Positions 26,574 to 36,145 of a stretch of DNA of 64,000 bases are shown piece by piece. A program made the position numbers and the translations under genes. Location of the stretch: assembly GCA_031266665.1 (NCBI GenBank), contig JAISAO010000024.1, positions 100,860 through 164,859 of the forward strand, in the 5' to 3' direction. Every line of letters begins with the position of its first letter. Within the stretch, counting starts at the first letter, position 1. The stretch comes from Propionibacteriaceae bacterium (lineage in GTDB: Bacteria; Actinomycetota; Actinomycetes; Propionibacteriales; Propionibacteriaceae). The notes under the pieces are model-generated. The model was not told the origin of the DNA and did not search any database. It worked only from the letters and a program-made list of their open reading frames with translations.

Positions 26574-28658
26574 CTGGGCGAAGCGGGAGGGCTGGCCGCT
26601 GGGCTCGGCCTGGGCCTGGATGGCCGTGATGGCCACGGTGTTGACGATGTCGTCCACCAGGGCCCCGCGGGACAGGTCGTTGACCGGCTTGTTCAGCCCC
26701 TGCAGCACCGGGCCGACGGCCATGGCCCCGGAAGTGCGCTGCACCGCCTTGTAGGTGTTGTTGCCGGTGTTGAGGTCGGGGAAGATGAAGACGGTGGCCT
26801 GGCCGGCCACCGGCGAGTCCGGCAGCTTGGCCTTGGCCACAGTGGCGTCGAGGGCGGCGTCGAACTGGATCGGGCCGTCCACCAACAGCTCCGGGGCGCG
26901 CTGGCGCAGCACGGCGGTGGCCTGGCGGACCTTGTCGACGTCGGCCCCGGAGCCCGACTCGCCGGTCGAGTAGGACAACATGGCCACCTTCGGCACGATG
27001 CCGAAGGCGACGGCGGTCTCGGCCGAGGCGACGGCGATGTCGGCCAGCTCACAGGCGGTCGGGTTGGGGTTGACGGCGCAGTCGGCGAAGACCAGCACCC
27101 GATCCGGCAGGCACATCAGGAAGGACGAGCTGACGACCTTGAAGCCCTCCCGGGCGCGGATGAACTCCAAGGCCGGGCGGATGGTGTTGGCGGTGGTGTT
27201 GACGGCCCCGGAGACCATGCCGTCGGCCAGGCCCAGGTGGACCATCATGGTGCCGCAGAAGCTGGGGTCGCGGAAACGCTCGCGCGCCTGCTCCAAGGTG
27301 ACCCCCTTCTTGGCCCGCAGCCGGGCGTACTCGACGGCGAAGCGCTCCACCAACTCGGGGTCGGTCGGGTCGACCACGCTGGCCCGGGACAGGTTGAGGT
27401 CCAGGGCCTCGGCCCGGGCCGCCACCTGGTCGGGGCGGCCCAGCAGCGTGATGGCGGCCACATTGCGGGCCAGCAGGACGTGGGCCGCCCGCAAGATGCG
27501 GTCGTCGCCCGACTCCGGCAAGACGATGTTGCGCTTGTCGGCCCGGGCCTGCTGCATCAACTGGTACTCGAAGCGCAGCGGCGTGCGGACGTCGGAGCCG
27601 ACCAGTTCCAGCGCCCGGCCCAGCCGCTCGGCGCCGACGTAACGCTCGAACATCTCCTGGGCGATGTCGGCCTTGTGCGACGAGTCCGTGATCTCGCCCT
27701 CCAGGCCGAACATCCGCTCGGCCGTGGTGTAGGTGCCGAAACGGGAGTGGGCGATGGGCGGCTTGGGGTCGACGGTGGCGATCAACTGGTCGAGGCCCTC
27801 CGGCAGGTCGAAGCCACCGGTCAACAAGATGGCGGCGATCTCGGGGAAGCCGCCCGACTGGTGGGCCAGCAGCAGGCCGGGCAGGATGTCGGCCCGGTCG
27901 GCCGGGGTGATGACGGTGTAGCGGGGAACCAGGCCCTTCAAGACGTGGGGCAAGGTCATGGCGGCGATCAGGACGCCCAGCGACTCCTTGTCCAAGGCGT
28001 CGTCGTCGCCGTTCAGGACGGTGGCCCCGGCGGCGGCGAACTGCTGGCGGACGGTGGGCGAGGTCAACGACAGGTTCTCCGGCAGGGCCACCACGATGGG
28101 CAGGCCGATCGACTCCAGCGCCCGCTGGTGGTCCGCCAGCTCGGCCTCGCCCACCCGGGTGGCGATGACCCCCAGAGCGGCGACGTGGGCGGCGGCGATC
28201 TCGGCCAGGTCGGCGTCGACGGCGTGGCGCAGGCTCTCGGGGCTGCGGCCCTGGCCCCGGCAGACCAACAGGGCCAAGGCGTTGAGATTCTGGGCCACCG
28301 AGATGTTGAAGCCGAACTCGGCGGCGCCGAGGTCCTCGACGTAGTCCGAGCCGACGATGACGACGGTGTCATGCTGTTCGCGGATGGCCTCGTAGAGGGC
28401 GATGATCTCGCTCATGGCCCGCTCCGGGTCGGCGTGGATGGCGGAATAGGGCACGCCGGCCGCCGCCTCGTAGCTCTGGCGCACCATCGGCAGGGCCACC
28501 AGCGACTCCAGGATGGTGTCATGGCCGTCGCTGCGCATGATGGGCCGGAAAACCCCGACCGAGTCGGCCTGGCGGGAGGCGGCCACGATGACGCCCAGCG
28601 CCACGGCTGACTTGCCGACCAAACCTTCGGGAGACAGGACGTAGACGCTCTTGGTCAT
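26568..28658 (-). CDS. pta: Phosphate acetyltransferase
   Basis: 696 residues, the long form. Interconverts acetyl-CoA and acetyl phosphate and with AckA forms the acetate/ATP pathway. The N-terminus (residues ~1-210) is a P-loop-like BioD-type domain beginning SVYVLSPEGLVGKSAVALGV, a DRTGG-like region follows (~220-330), and the catalytic PTA domain (~375-690) has LPESGDDRILRAA, SYSTGESGSG and FPDLNTGNNTYK. It lies 130 bp downstream of gltA on the same strand with a long hairpin between, and ~3.4 kb from ackA, which is on the opposite strand; the two are usually adjacent. Confidence 0.97.
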   Translation of the reverse strand: MTKSVYVLSPEGLVGKSAVALGVIVAASRQADSVGVFRPIMRSDGHDTILESLVALPMVRQSYEAAAGVPYSAIHADPERAMSEIIALYEAIREQHDTVVIVGSDYVEDLGAAEFGFNISVAQNLNALALLVCRGQGRSPESLRHAVDADLAEIAAAHVAALGVIATRVGEAELADHQRALESIGLPIVVALPENLSLTSPTVRQQFAAAGATVLNGDDDALDKESLGVLIAAMTLPHVLKGLVPRYTVITPADRADILPGLLLAHQSGGFPEIAAILLTGGFDLPEGLDQLIATVDPKPPIAHSRFGTYTTAERMFGLEGEITDSSHKADIAQEMFERYVGAERLGRALELVGSDVRTPLRFEYQLMQQARADKRNIVLPESGDDRILRAAHVLLARNVAAITLLGRPDQVAARAEALDLNLSRASVVDPTDPELVERFAVEYARLRAKKGVTLEQARERFRDPSFCGTMMVHLGLADGMVSGAVNTTANTIRPALEFIRAREGFKVVSSSFLMCLPDRVLVFADCAVNPNPTACELADIAVASAETAVAFGIVPKVAMLSYSTGESGSGADVDKVRQATAVLRQRAPELLVDGPIQFDAALDATVAKAKLPDSPVAGQATVFIFPDLNTGNNTYKAVQRTSGAMAVGPVLQGLNKPVNDLSRGALVDDIVNTVAITAIQAQAEPSGQPSRFAQG

Positions 28659-28677
28659 GGGGCCGACTCTAGCGCAA

Positions 28678-28772
28678 CCCGACCCCCTCCTCCGGGCCTT
28701 GGAGAGGGGCTGAGAGCACCAGTCCCAAGGCGTGGGACAGCCCTTCCCCAGGGCCCGGAGGAGGGGGTCGGG
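28678..28772. repeat. Long inverted repeat between gltA and pta
   Basis: Perfect 21-bp arms (28678-28698 and 28752-28772; left arm begins CCCGACCCCCTCC), an imperfect inner pair (11 of 14), and a tip GTCCCA-AGGCG-TGGGAC. The whole ~95-nt segment folds into one long hairpin. It follows the gltA stop and precedes pta, so it could end or process the gltA transcript. Confidence 0.85.
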
Positions 28773-28787
28773 GAAGGGGAGGGCGGG

Positions 28788-30086
<1,299 letters not shown>

Positions 30087-30184
30087 GGCATCCTCCGTTC
30101 CAAAGGTTGGAGCGATGATAACCGGACGATGTGAAAAAGCCGGATCGGACTGTTTCTAGGAGGTGCCGATAAAGTCAACCGGCG

Positions 30185-31258
30185 CTATGTTACAATGTCG
30201 CACTGGCCGTCGGTCGCCCCCGCGCTGACCGAGCCGTCCGAGCCGGCCGGGTCGGACGAGCCGTCGAAGTCCTCCCAGTCCTCCAAGTCGTCACCCGGGC
30301 CGCTGCGACCGAAGTCAGAGCCGAAACCACGCCGCTCGTCGGCCGCCAAGCCGCGGCGCTGGCGCGTCACCACGGCGATGATGATGAGGGCGCCCGTGGC
30401 CAAGGCGACCACCACCAAGAAGACCAGCAGTACCAAGAACAGGCGCGAGTCCTGGCTCCACGGCGCCGGCGCCACGGCCGGGGCCGAGGTGACGGCGGCG
30501 CTGCTAGCGGCGGGCGCGGCGCTGCTGGCGGCGGGCCCGGCACTAGCGCTGGGGGAGGGAGTCGGCGAGGGCGCCTCTTCGATCTCGACCGCCAGGCTGT
30601 GCGAGACCGAGGGGTAGAAGCCATCGCCGCTGAAGGAGACCCGGACGCTGAAACTGCCGGAGGTGTTGTCGGGCGCCGTCAGCAAGGCCGAAAAAGTGCC
30701 CTCGGCGTTGGTTATCCAGGATAATTCCTGGCCATTCCACGAGGCGTTGGTGTAGATCAGGGCCTCGACCACGGGATTGCCCTGGCCCAGCAGCCGGCCG
30801 GCCACCGTCACCGTTTCGCCGGCCTTGACCGTGATGGTGGCGGCGTCGAGCAGCAGATCGATCAGCGGCGCCACGGTGACGGTGGCCTGGACCCAGGCCT
30901 CGTTGGCGCAGGTGCCGCCGGCCGAGGTTGAGGCGGTCACAGTTTGTTCGCCGGGCTGGGACAGTTGGAGGGTGGCGGCATAACGCCCCCGGGCGGTCGT
31001 GGTGGCGGTGGTCGACCAACCGGCGGCGCTGACCGTGATCTGACCGTTGGCCACCGCCGAGCCGTCCGACGTCAAGGTGCCGTTGGCGGTGTAGGACGAG
31101 TCCGGGTTGGCCGTCAGAACGATGGTCAAGGCGCAGTTCTCGGCCGGGGCGGCCCAAGCCGCGGTCGGCCAACCGGCGGCGCCCGACGCCGTGACGGCGG
31201 CCAGCGCTACAATAACGACCGCCAGTCGCGTCAGCCGGCCGCGCCACCGCCTAGCCAC
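30185..31258 (-). CDS. Secreted, membrane-anchored Ig-like surface protein
   Basis: 357 residues from GTG 31258, chosen because GGGAGG lies five bases before it and a signal peptide follows at once (RRWRGRLTRLAVVIVALAAV, cleavage near AWA-APA). Two Ig-like beta domains (~35-125 and ~130-225; the second has VKAGETVTVAGRLLGQGN and FSVRVSFSGDGFY) resemble bacterial Ig/carboxypeptidase-regulatory-like folds. A Ser/Ala/Pro linker (~230-270), a membrane segment (LFLVLLVFLVVVALATGALI) and an acidic cytoplasmic tail follow. It has no sortase motif, so it is held by the membrane segment. Ligand and partner are unknown. Confidence 0.8.
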   Translation of the reverse strand: MARRWRGRLTRLAVVIVALAAVTASGAAGWPTAAWAAPAENCALTIVLTANPDSSYTANGTLTSDGSAVANGQITVSAAGWSTTATTTARGRYAATLQLSQPGEQTVTASTSAGGTCANEAWVQATVTVAPLIDLLLDAATITVKAGETVTVAGRLLGQGNPVVEALIYTNASWNGQELSWITNAEGTFSALLTAPDNTSGSFSVRVSFSGDGFYPSVSHSLAVEIEEAPSPTPSPSASAGPAASSAAPAASSAAVTSAPAVAPAPWSQDSRLFLVLLVFLVVVALATGALIIIAVVTRQRRGLAADERRGFGSDFGRSGPGDDLEDWEDFDGSSDPAGSDGSVSAGATDGQCDIVT

Positions 31259-31272
31259 TTGCGCCTCCCTTG

Positions 31273-31343
31273 GTCCCCATCCGTCAGCTTGTCCCCATCT
31301 GTCAGTTCGTACCCATCGGCCGTTTGTACCCATCTGGCAGCCA
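31273..31343. repeat. Four ~18-bp tandem repeats in the leader of the Ig-like protein gene
   Basis: Units start at 31273, 31291, 31309 and 31326 (GTCCCCATCCGTCAGCTT, GTCCCCATCTGTCAGTTC, GTACCCATCGGCCGTTT, GTACCCATCTGGCAGCCA). They lie 15-85 bp upstream of GTG 31258. Seen directly; may be binding sites or a slipped sequence. Confidence 0.8.
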
Positions 31344-31849
31344 GCGTACCTGGCCCGAGGCTCAAACCAGACGGTCAACCGTTATCGCCGCCGCCAGGCC
31401 GGGCGCGACTGCGACGGCGAACCGGGGGCCGGTGTTGGGGCTGATAACGGCCCATTACTAGCCTGATGGTAGCCAAACGTGATGGTGAGGACGGGTGTTC
31501 ACCATTTCTTCACCGAATCATCATCATTGCCACCGGGGACCCTCACGGAGGGGGTTTAGGTTCGCTTCGGTGGCGCGATGGGCCGGGTATCGACGGCTAC
31601 GAGCCGTGGGCCCCGTTCGTCGGCGCTGGACAGAGCACGGCCGCGCAGCGGCCGCCGCGTCTGGAATGAATCGGAGGGAGAGAACGTTTGGAAAGATGTG
31701 GAGTCTCAGACGGCTTGGCGCTTTCCCAACTTGCACTTGTGCGCCGGGCTGGAGGGGTCTTCACGGAGCGGCTGCCTTTGGGGTCTCCTCTATAGGCCAC
31801 GAATGGCCAGCGGTCTAACCGCTTCGTCGCTCTTCCCAGTGAAATGGGT

Positions 31850-31896
31850 GGTTGCCGTCCCGGTGGGTCTTCCCGACGCCGGGGCGGCAACCTTTT
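31850..31896 (+). terminator. Intrinsic terminator-like hairpin
   Basis: GGTTGCCGTCCCGG (31850-31863) pairs with CCGGGGCGGCAACC (31879-31892) with one G-T wobble, directly followed by TTTT. It is the clearest intrinsic terminator in the window, yet no annotated plus-strand gene lies upstream of it. Confidence 0.7.
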
Positions 31897-31938
31897 CCAA
31901 GCCCGGTGAGCCCCGACCCCAGTCGGCCCGGTCCTGAC

Positions 31939-31963
31939 TTCAGCCCAGATCCACCGGGCCGCC
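31939..31963. repeat. Dispersed palindromic repeat, copy F (half copy)
   Basis: TTCAGCCCAGATCCACCGG, the same arm as copies A, C and E, here without a clear matching arm; it is followed by GC-rich GGCCGCCCG. It lies ~70 bp upstream of ackA. Confidence 0.65.
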
Positions 31964-32032
31964 CGTCCGGGGGCGGGCCTGAGTTCTGGCTATCCTTCGT
32001 GGTGACAGCGCCGAGGCGAACGGAGGACAGCC

Positions 32033-33232
32033 TTGCCCACCACACCTGTACTGGTTTTCAACTGCGGCTCCAGCTCGGTCAAGTACCAGGTCATCGATGT
32101 CGACTCGGAGGCGGTCTGGGCGACCGGCCTGGTGGAGCGCGTCGGTGAGCCCCAGGGCGGCTTGACCCACCGCACGGGCGAGCGGACCGAGACCGTCGAG
32201 GCCCCCATACCGGACCACGCCACCGCCCTCGAGCTGGTGGTCCAGGCCTTCCGCGACTGGGGGCCGGACCTGGGCCAGGTGGTGGCGGTCGGCCACCGAG
32301 CGGTCCACGGCGGCGAGCGCTTCCGCGCCCCGACCATCATCGACCAGTCCGTCATCGACGGCCTGACCGAGCTGATCGGGCTGGCCCCGCTGCACAATCC
32401 GCCCAATATCATCGGTATCCAGGCGGCCCGGCGGGCGCTGCCCCAGGTGCCTCATGTGGCCGTCTTCGACACCGCCTTCTTCGCCACCCTGCCCCCCGAG
32501 GCCCACACCTACGCCATCGACCGCCAACTGGCCCTAGCCCACGGCATCCGCAAATACGGTTTCCACGGCACCTCGCACGCCTACGTCTCGGGCAAGGTGG
32601 CCCAGGTGTTGGGCCGCGACCTGGGCGACTTCGACCAGATCGTCTGCCACCTGGGCAACGGGGCCTCCATCTCGGCCGTCCAAGGCGGGGTCGCGGTCGA
32701 GACCTCGATGGGGCTGACGCCGCTGCCGGGCCTGGTCATGGGCACCCGTTCGGGCGACATCGACCCGGGCGTCTTCGCCTACCTGGCCCGGGTGGCCGGC
32801 CTGGACTCGGGGCAGGTGGACGAGTTGTTGAACAAGTCCTCCGGCATGGCCGGACTGACCGGCGGCCTGTCTGACTTCCGCGACATTCGGGCCCGGATCG
32901 ACCAGGGCGACCCGGACGCCCAACTGGCCTTCGACGTCTACATCCACCGGCTGGTGGCCTACATCGGCTCCTATCTGGCCCTGCTGGGCGGCGTCGACGC
33001 CCTCAGCTTCACCGCCGGGGTGGGCGAGAACGACAGCTTCGTCCGCCAGGCGGTCTGCGACCGCTTGGCCCCGCTCGGCTTCGTCCTCGACCCCCAGGCC
33101 AACGCCGTCCGCTCGGGCCAGCCCCGGGTGATCTCGGCCTCCCAATCCCCGGTCACCATCTTGGTGGTGCCGACCAACGAGGAACTAGCGCTGGCCCGCG
33201 ACACCGTCGCCGCCATCGGGATCAGGAGTTGA
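32033..33232 (+). CDS. ackA: Acetate kinase
   Basis: 399 residues from TTG 32033 with GGAGGA seven bases upstream. Converts acetyl phosphate plus ADP to acetate plus ATP. The sugar-kinase/Hsp70 fold is evident: VLVFNCGSSSVKYQ, VGHRAVHGGE, YGFHGTSHAYVS, HLGNGASI, MGTRSGDIDPG and FTAGVGEND, so all substrate and nucleotide motifs are intact. The one-base gap to the SDR gene suggests cotranscription. Its usual partner pta is on the other strand behind gltA and the surface protein. The start codon is weak and the leader long, which may limit expression. Confidence 0.97.
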   Translation: MPTTPVLVFNCGSSSVKYQVIDVDSEAVWATGLVERVGEPQGGLTHRTGERTETVEAPIPDHATALELVVQAFRDWGPDLGQVVAVGHRAVHGGERFRAPTIIDQSVIDGLTELIGLAPLHNPPNIIGIQAARRALPQVPHVAVFDTAFFATLPPEAHTYAIDRQLALAHGIRKYGFHGTSHAYVSGKVAQVLGRDLGDFDQIVCHLGNGASISAVQGGVAVETSMGLTPLPGLVMGTRSGDIDPGVFAYLARVAGLDSGQVDELLNKSSGMAGLTGGLSDFRDIRARIDQGDPDAQLAFDVYIHRLVAYIGSYLALLGGVDALSFTAGVGENDSFVRQAVCDRLAPLGFVLDPQANAVRSGQPRVISASQSPVTILVVPTNEELALARDTVAAIGIRS

Positions 33233-33233
33233 C

Positions 33234-34013
33234 ATGGCCACCGCGTTGATCACCGGCGGCAGCGTCGGACTGGGCCGCGCCTTCGCCCGCCGCCTGGCCC
33301 GTGACGGCTGGGACCTGGTCCTGGCCTCGCGCGACCAGGACGGTTTGGAGCAGGTGGCCTCCGATCTCAGGTCCATCCACGGCGTGGCCGTCGAAGTCAT
33401 CCGCAGCGATCTGTCGGAGCGGGGCGACAGCCTGCGCCTGGCCGCCCGGCTGGAGGACCCGGACCGCCCCGTCGACCTGCTCGTCAACAATGCCGGTTTT
33501 GGGATTCACGATCCGCTGGCGACCTGCTCGGTCGAACGGCTGGCCCGGGCTGTCGAGGTCATGGACCTGGCCCCGGCCATCTTGGCGGCGGCCGCCGCCC
33601 GGGCCATGCGCGAGCGGGGGAGGGGCGGCATCGTCAACATCACCAGTTCGGCCGCTGTCCTGCGCACCGGGGCCTACGCCGCCGTCAAAGCCTGGGCCAC
33701 AGTCTACTCCCAGTCTCTGGCCATCGAATTGGCGGACAGCGGCGTGCGAGTGCTGGCGGTCATGCCCGGTTGGATCGAGACCGAGTTCCACAAACGGGCC
33801 GGTATCCAGGCCAACGCCTTCCCCGCCGCCCTCAAACCGCTGGTTTACGTCCCGGCCGACCAGGTGGTGGACCAGGCCCTGGAGGCCCTGGCCAAGGGTA
33901 AGACCACCTGTGTGCCGACCAAGCGCTGGGCGGCGGCGGTGTGGCTGGCCCGGGTCATCCCCGAGTCCCTCAACCGCAAGGTGTCAGCCGCCCTGACCGA
34001 CTCCCGCACCTGA
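33234..34013 (+). CDS. Short-chain dehydrogenase/reductase
   Basis: 259 residues. NAD(P)-dependent oxidoreductase with the classical SDR order: cofactor loop TGGSVGLG (variant of TGxxxGxG) at the N-terminus, LLVNNAGFGIHDPL near residue 80, catalytic Ser in NITSSAAV, Tyr-x3-Lys in AYAAVKAW, then VMPGWIETEF. The C-terminal part (ADQVVDQALEALAKGK) is typical of SDRs acting on fatty-acid or ketone substrates, but the substrate is unknown. It starts one base after ackA. Its last ~9 codons recur 1.1 kb downstream beyond the Rpn gene. Confidence 0.92.
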   Translation: MATALITGGSVGLGRAFARRLARDGWDLVLASRDQDGLEQVASDLRSIHGVAVEVIRSDLSERGDSLRLAARLEDPDRPVDLLVNNAGFGIHDPLATCSVERLARAVEVMDLAPAILAAAAARAMRERGRGGIVNITSSAAVLRTGAYAAVKAWATVYSQSLAIELADSGVRVLAVMPGWIETEFHKRAGIQANAFPAALKPLVYVPADQVVDQALEALAKGKTTCVPTKRWAAAVWLARVIPESLNRKVSAALTDSRT

Positions 34014-34097
34014 GGCCGGCGGTCGGGGGTCTTCACGGACGAGGCGTCAGCCGGGCAGGCGGCGTTGCCGGTGGTTGGCGTTGGCGCTAGGCGAGCT

Positions 34098-35027
34098 CTA
34101 GTCGTCGGCCTCGGCCATCAGCCGGAGGATGGTTTGGTGGTCGGCCTCGGGGTGGCGGCGCATGATCTCGGCCAGACGGGATTGGGCCCGCTGCTCGCCT
34201 TGGGCCAGGCCGCGTTCTATGCCTTGTTCGATGCCTTGGGCCAGGCCGCGTTCGTGGCCGCGGTTCTCGCCGTAGGCGATCATGGCGTCGATTTTGTCGC
34301 GTTGGCGGTCTGTCGCGGTGATCATGGCGCGCTCCTGTTCGGTCAGGTGGACGAGTTTGATTATATCGACGGCCTCCCAGATGTAGGCCGGGGCTCCGGC
34401 CAGGGCTTGTCCGGTCAGCCAGTACTGGCGCCAGCACCCCAGGTTGAAGCGGCGTTCCGGGTCGGAGTCGTTCTCGGGGAGGGGCTTGGGCAGTTCGAAG
34501 AAGCCGATGGTGATCGGGTCGGGGGTCAGTCGGTGGCCGGTGTCGGGGTCGTGCAGGCGTAGCCGGGTGAGGGGGTGGGGGCCGTCGAAGAGGTCGAAGC
34601 CGAGGATGTTCATGGTGTGGACGGGGATGAGGGTGGAGTAGCGGTCGATCCGGCCGTAGAAGTCGGCGGCGTGGGGGAGGTTGTAGTGGGCGATGTAGTC
34701 GATCAAGGCGTAGTAGACGGCGCGGAGGGTGTAATTGGTCTCGTGGCGGATTTGCAGTTCGGTCAGGATGTCGCCGGCGGGGCAGGTGGCGGCGACGTCG
34801 TAGAGGGTTTGGCGCAACTCGTGGCCGGGCTCTTCGGGGTGGTCGGGGTCGATCAGGTCGAAGGCTTGGATGTTGTAGGGGTTTTGGACGGTGAGGTCTT
34901 GGAGGGGGACGTCGAGGCCGAAGAAGTCGTGGATGAAGCCTTGGAGGATGGTCTTGTGGTCCTCGCTGGCCAGGGTTTTCTTGAACAACAGGTCGTTGGT
35001 CGGGGCGATCAGTTTCGGTGTGGTCAT
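34098..35027 (-). CDS. Rpn family recombination-promoting nuclease / putative transposase (PD-(D/E)xK)
   Basis: 309 residues. N-terminal LIAPTNDLLFKKTLASEDHK and IQAFDLID are hallmarks of the Rpn/PDDEXK_2 group. The nuclease core is visible as an Asp in TLYDVAATC followed by GDILTELQIRHE (E-x-Q form). Rpn proteins are DNA nucleases linked to RecA-independent recombination and, in some cases, phage defence. The C-terminus has short GLAQGIEQGIERGLAQG repeats, a place where this family varies by slippage. No terminal inverted repeats were seen. It lies on the opposite strand between ackA-SDR and deoD, flanked by copies of the SDR 3' end. Confidence 0.88.
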   Translation of the reverse strand: MTTPKLIAPTNDLLFKKTLASEDHKTILQGFIHDFFGLDVPLQDLTVQNPYNIQAFDLIDPDHPEEPGHELRQTLYDVAATCPAGDILTELQIRHETNYTLRAVYYALIDYIAHYNLPHAADFYGRIDRYSTLIPVHTMNILGFDLFDGPHPLTRLRLHDPDTGHRLTPDPITIGFFELPKPLPENDSDPERRFNLGCWRQYWLTGQALAGAPAYIWEAVDIIKLVHLTEQERAMITATDRQRDKIDAMIAYGENRGHERGLAQGIEQGIERGLAQGEQRAQSRLAEIMRRHPEADHQTILRLMAEADD

Positions 35028-35106
35028 GGTGTGGGTCTCTCTGCTCTAAATGGTCGGCGGCTCGGAGCGGCGGCCGATGGGGATCAGGCTAGACGAGGGG
35101 TGTGAC

Positions 35107-35145
35107 AACGGCCGCCCTGACTGACTCCCGCGCCTGAGCCCCGCG
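35107..35145 (+). repeat. Second copy of the SDR gene 3' end
   Basis: GGCCGCCCTGACTGACTCCC continues GCGCCTGAGCCCCGCGG and matches SDR positions 33987-34022 at ~28 of the 31 core bases, in the same reading phase (Ala-Ala-Leu-Thr-Asp-Ser-Arg then stop). It lies just beyond the start of the Rpn gene. Confidence 0.8.
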
Positions 35146-35235
35146 GCCAGGACCGCTGGGATGAGGTTCGGCCCGTTGGCGGGGCCTCCTCCACCTGGCT
35201 CGAGGCCCGGGCGGGGGCGAGCCTAGGATGGCACC

Positions 35236-35943
35236 ATGTTTCCCCGCCTCGAGGTCGCGCCGGGGGAGATCGCCCCGGCCGTGCTGATGCCCGGCGACCC
35301 CAGGCGGGCCGAGCGGATGGCCGCCGCCGTTTTGTCCCAGCCCAAGGTGGTGGCCGAGACCCGCGGCCTGAAGGTCCACACTGGACTGGTCGATGGCCGG
35401 CCCCTGTCGATCATGGCCTCGGGCATGGGCATGCCGGCCATGGCCTTCTACGCCACCGCCTTGTTCCGCCGCCACGGGGTCGAGCGCATCATTCGGGTGG
35501 GCACGGCCGGCGGGCTGAGCCCCGGGGTCGGCGTCGGCGATGTGGTGGTGGCCACCGGCGCCCACACCAGCAGCGACATCAACGAGGCCCGGATACCGGG
35601 GCTGCACTTCGCCGCCGTGGCCGACTTCGACCTGGTCCGGGCGGCCATGGAGGCGGCCCGGGGCGACCCCAAGGTGGTGGCCGGGACCATCGTCAGCAAC
35701 GATCATTTTTATCGAGAGTTCATGGTCGGCTACGCCGAGGCCCTGGCGGCCCACTGTGTGCTGGCCTGCGAGATGGAGGCCGCCGCCCTCTACGGCGTGG
35801 CGGCGGGGGAGGGTAAGGCCGGGTTGGCCGTCTGCACCGTCTCGAACCACCTCGCCAGCTCCCAGCCGGAACTGACGGCCGCCCAGCGCGAGTCGACCTT
35901 CGACCTGGCGCTACGCCTGGCCCTGGCGGCGGCCCTGTCTTAG
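35236..35943 (+). CDS. deoD: DeoD-type purine nucleoside phosphorylase
   Basis: 235 residues, the size of the hexameric bacterial PNP. Splits purine nucleosides with phosphate to base and ribose-1-phosphate, for salvage. Motifs: VLMPGDPRRAERMA (phosphate loop), SGMGMPAMAFYATALF, RVGTAGGLSPGVGVGDVVVA, VSNDHFY, and ACEMEAAALYGVA with the ribose-binding Glu. ATG 35236 lies within a Gly/Arg-rich leader without a strong ribosome site. Single-gene unit between two accessory segments; a weak hairpin with ACCCGG/CCGGGT at 36018-36041 lies downstream. Confidence 0.94.
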   Translation: MFPRLEVAPGEIAPAVLMPGDPRRAERMAAAVLSQPKVVAETRGLKVHTGLVDGRPLSIMASGMGMPAMAFYATALFRRHGVERIIRVGTAGGLSPGVGVGDVVVATGAHTSSDINEARIPGLHFAAVADFDLVRAAMEAARGDPKVVAGTIVSNDHFYREFMVGYAEALAAHCVLACEMEAAALYGVAAGEGKAGLAVCTVSNHLASSQPELTAAQRESTFDLALRLALAAALS

Positions 35944-36145
35944 CTCGGGGCCAGAGCCGTTCGGCGGTCTGGTCGCGGACGACAGCCTCACTCCAGCGGG
36001 CGTGGGAAAAAGAGAAAACCCGGCCTCAAAGGGAACCGGGTGGTATGCGAAAACTTTTTCGATATCACTCCACGAGACCAAGCGCGCCGAGCAGGAGCGG
36101 ACCTGACAGCGGGCGGCAGAGCGGGCGCGGCTAACCTTGTTCCCA

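Larger units (their letters stand above)
31379..32032. other. Long non-coding interval upstream of ackA, possibly a leader or small RNA
   Basis: No credible protein gene. It contains a hairpin AGCGGT-CTA-ACCGCT (31809-31823), a strong terminator-like hairpin with TTTT at 31850-31896, and palindromic repeat copy F at 31939. The terminator implies a plus-strand transcript that starts upstream and ends before ackA. No known RNA family was recognised; RNase P, tmRNA and B12 riboswitch signatures were looked for and not found. Confidence 0.55.

Noticed and set aside
31273..31343. CRISPR-like direct repeats
   Set aside because: Units are contiguous with no unique spacers, differ in sequence, and no cas genes are near.
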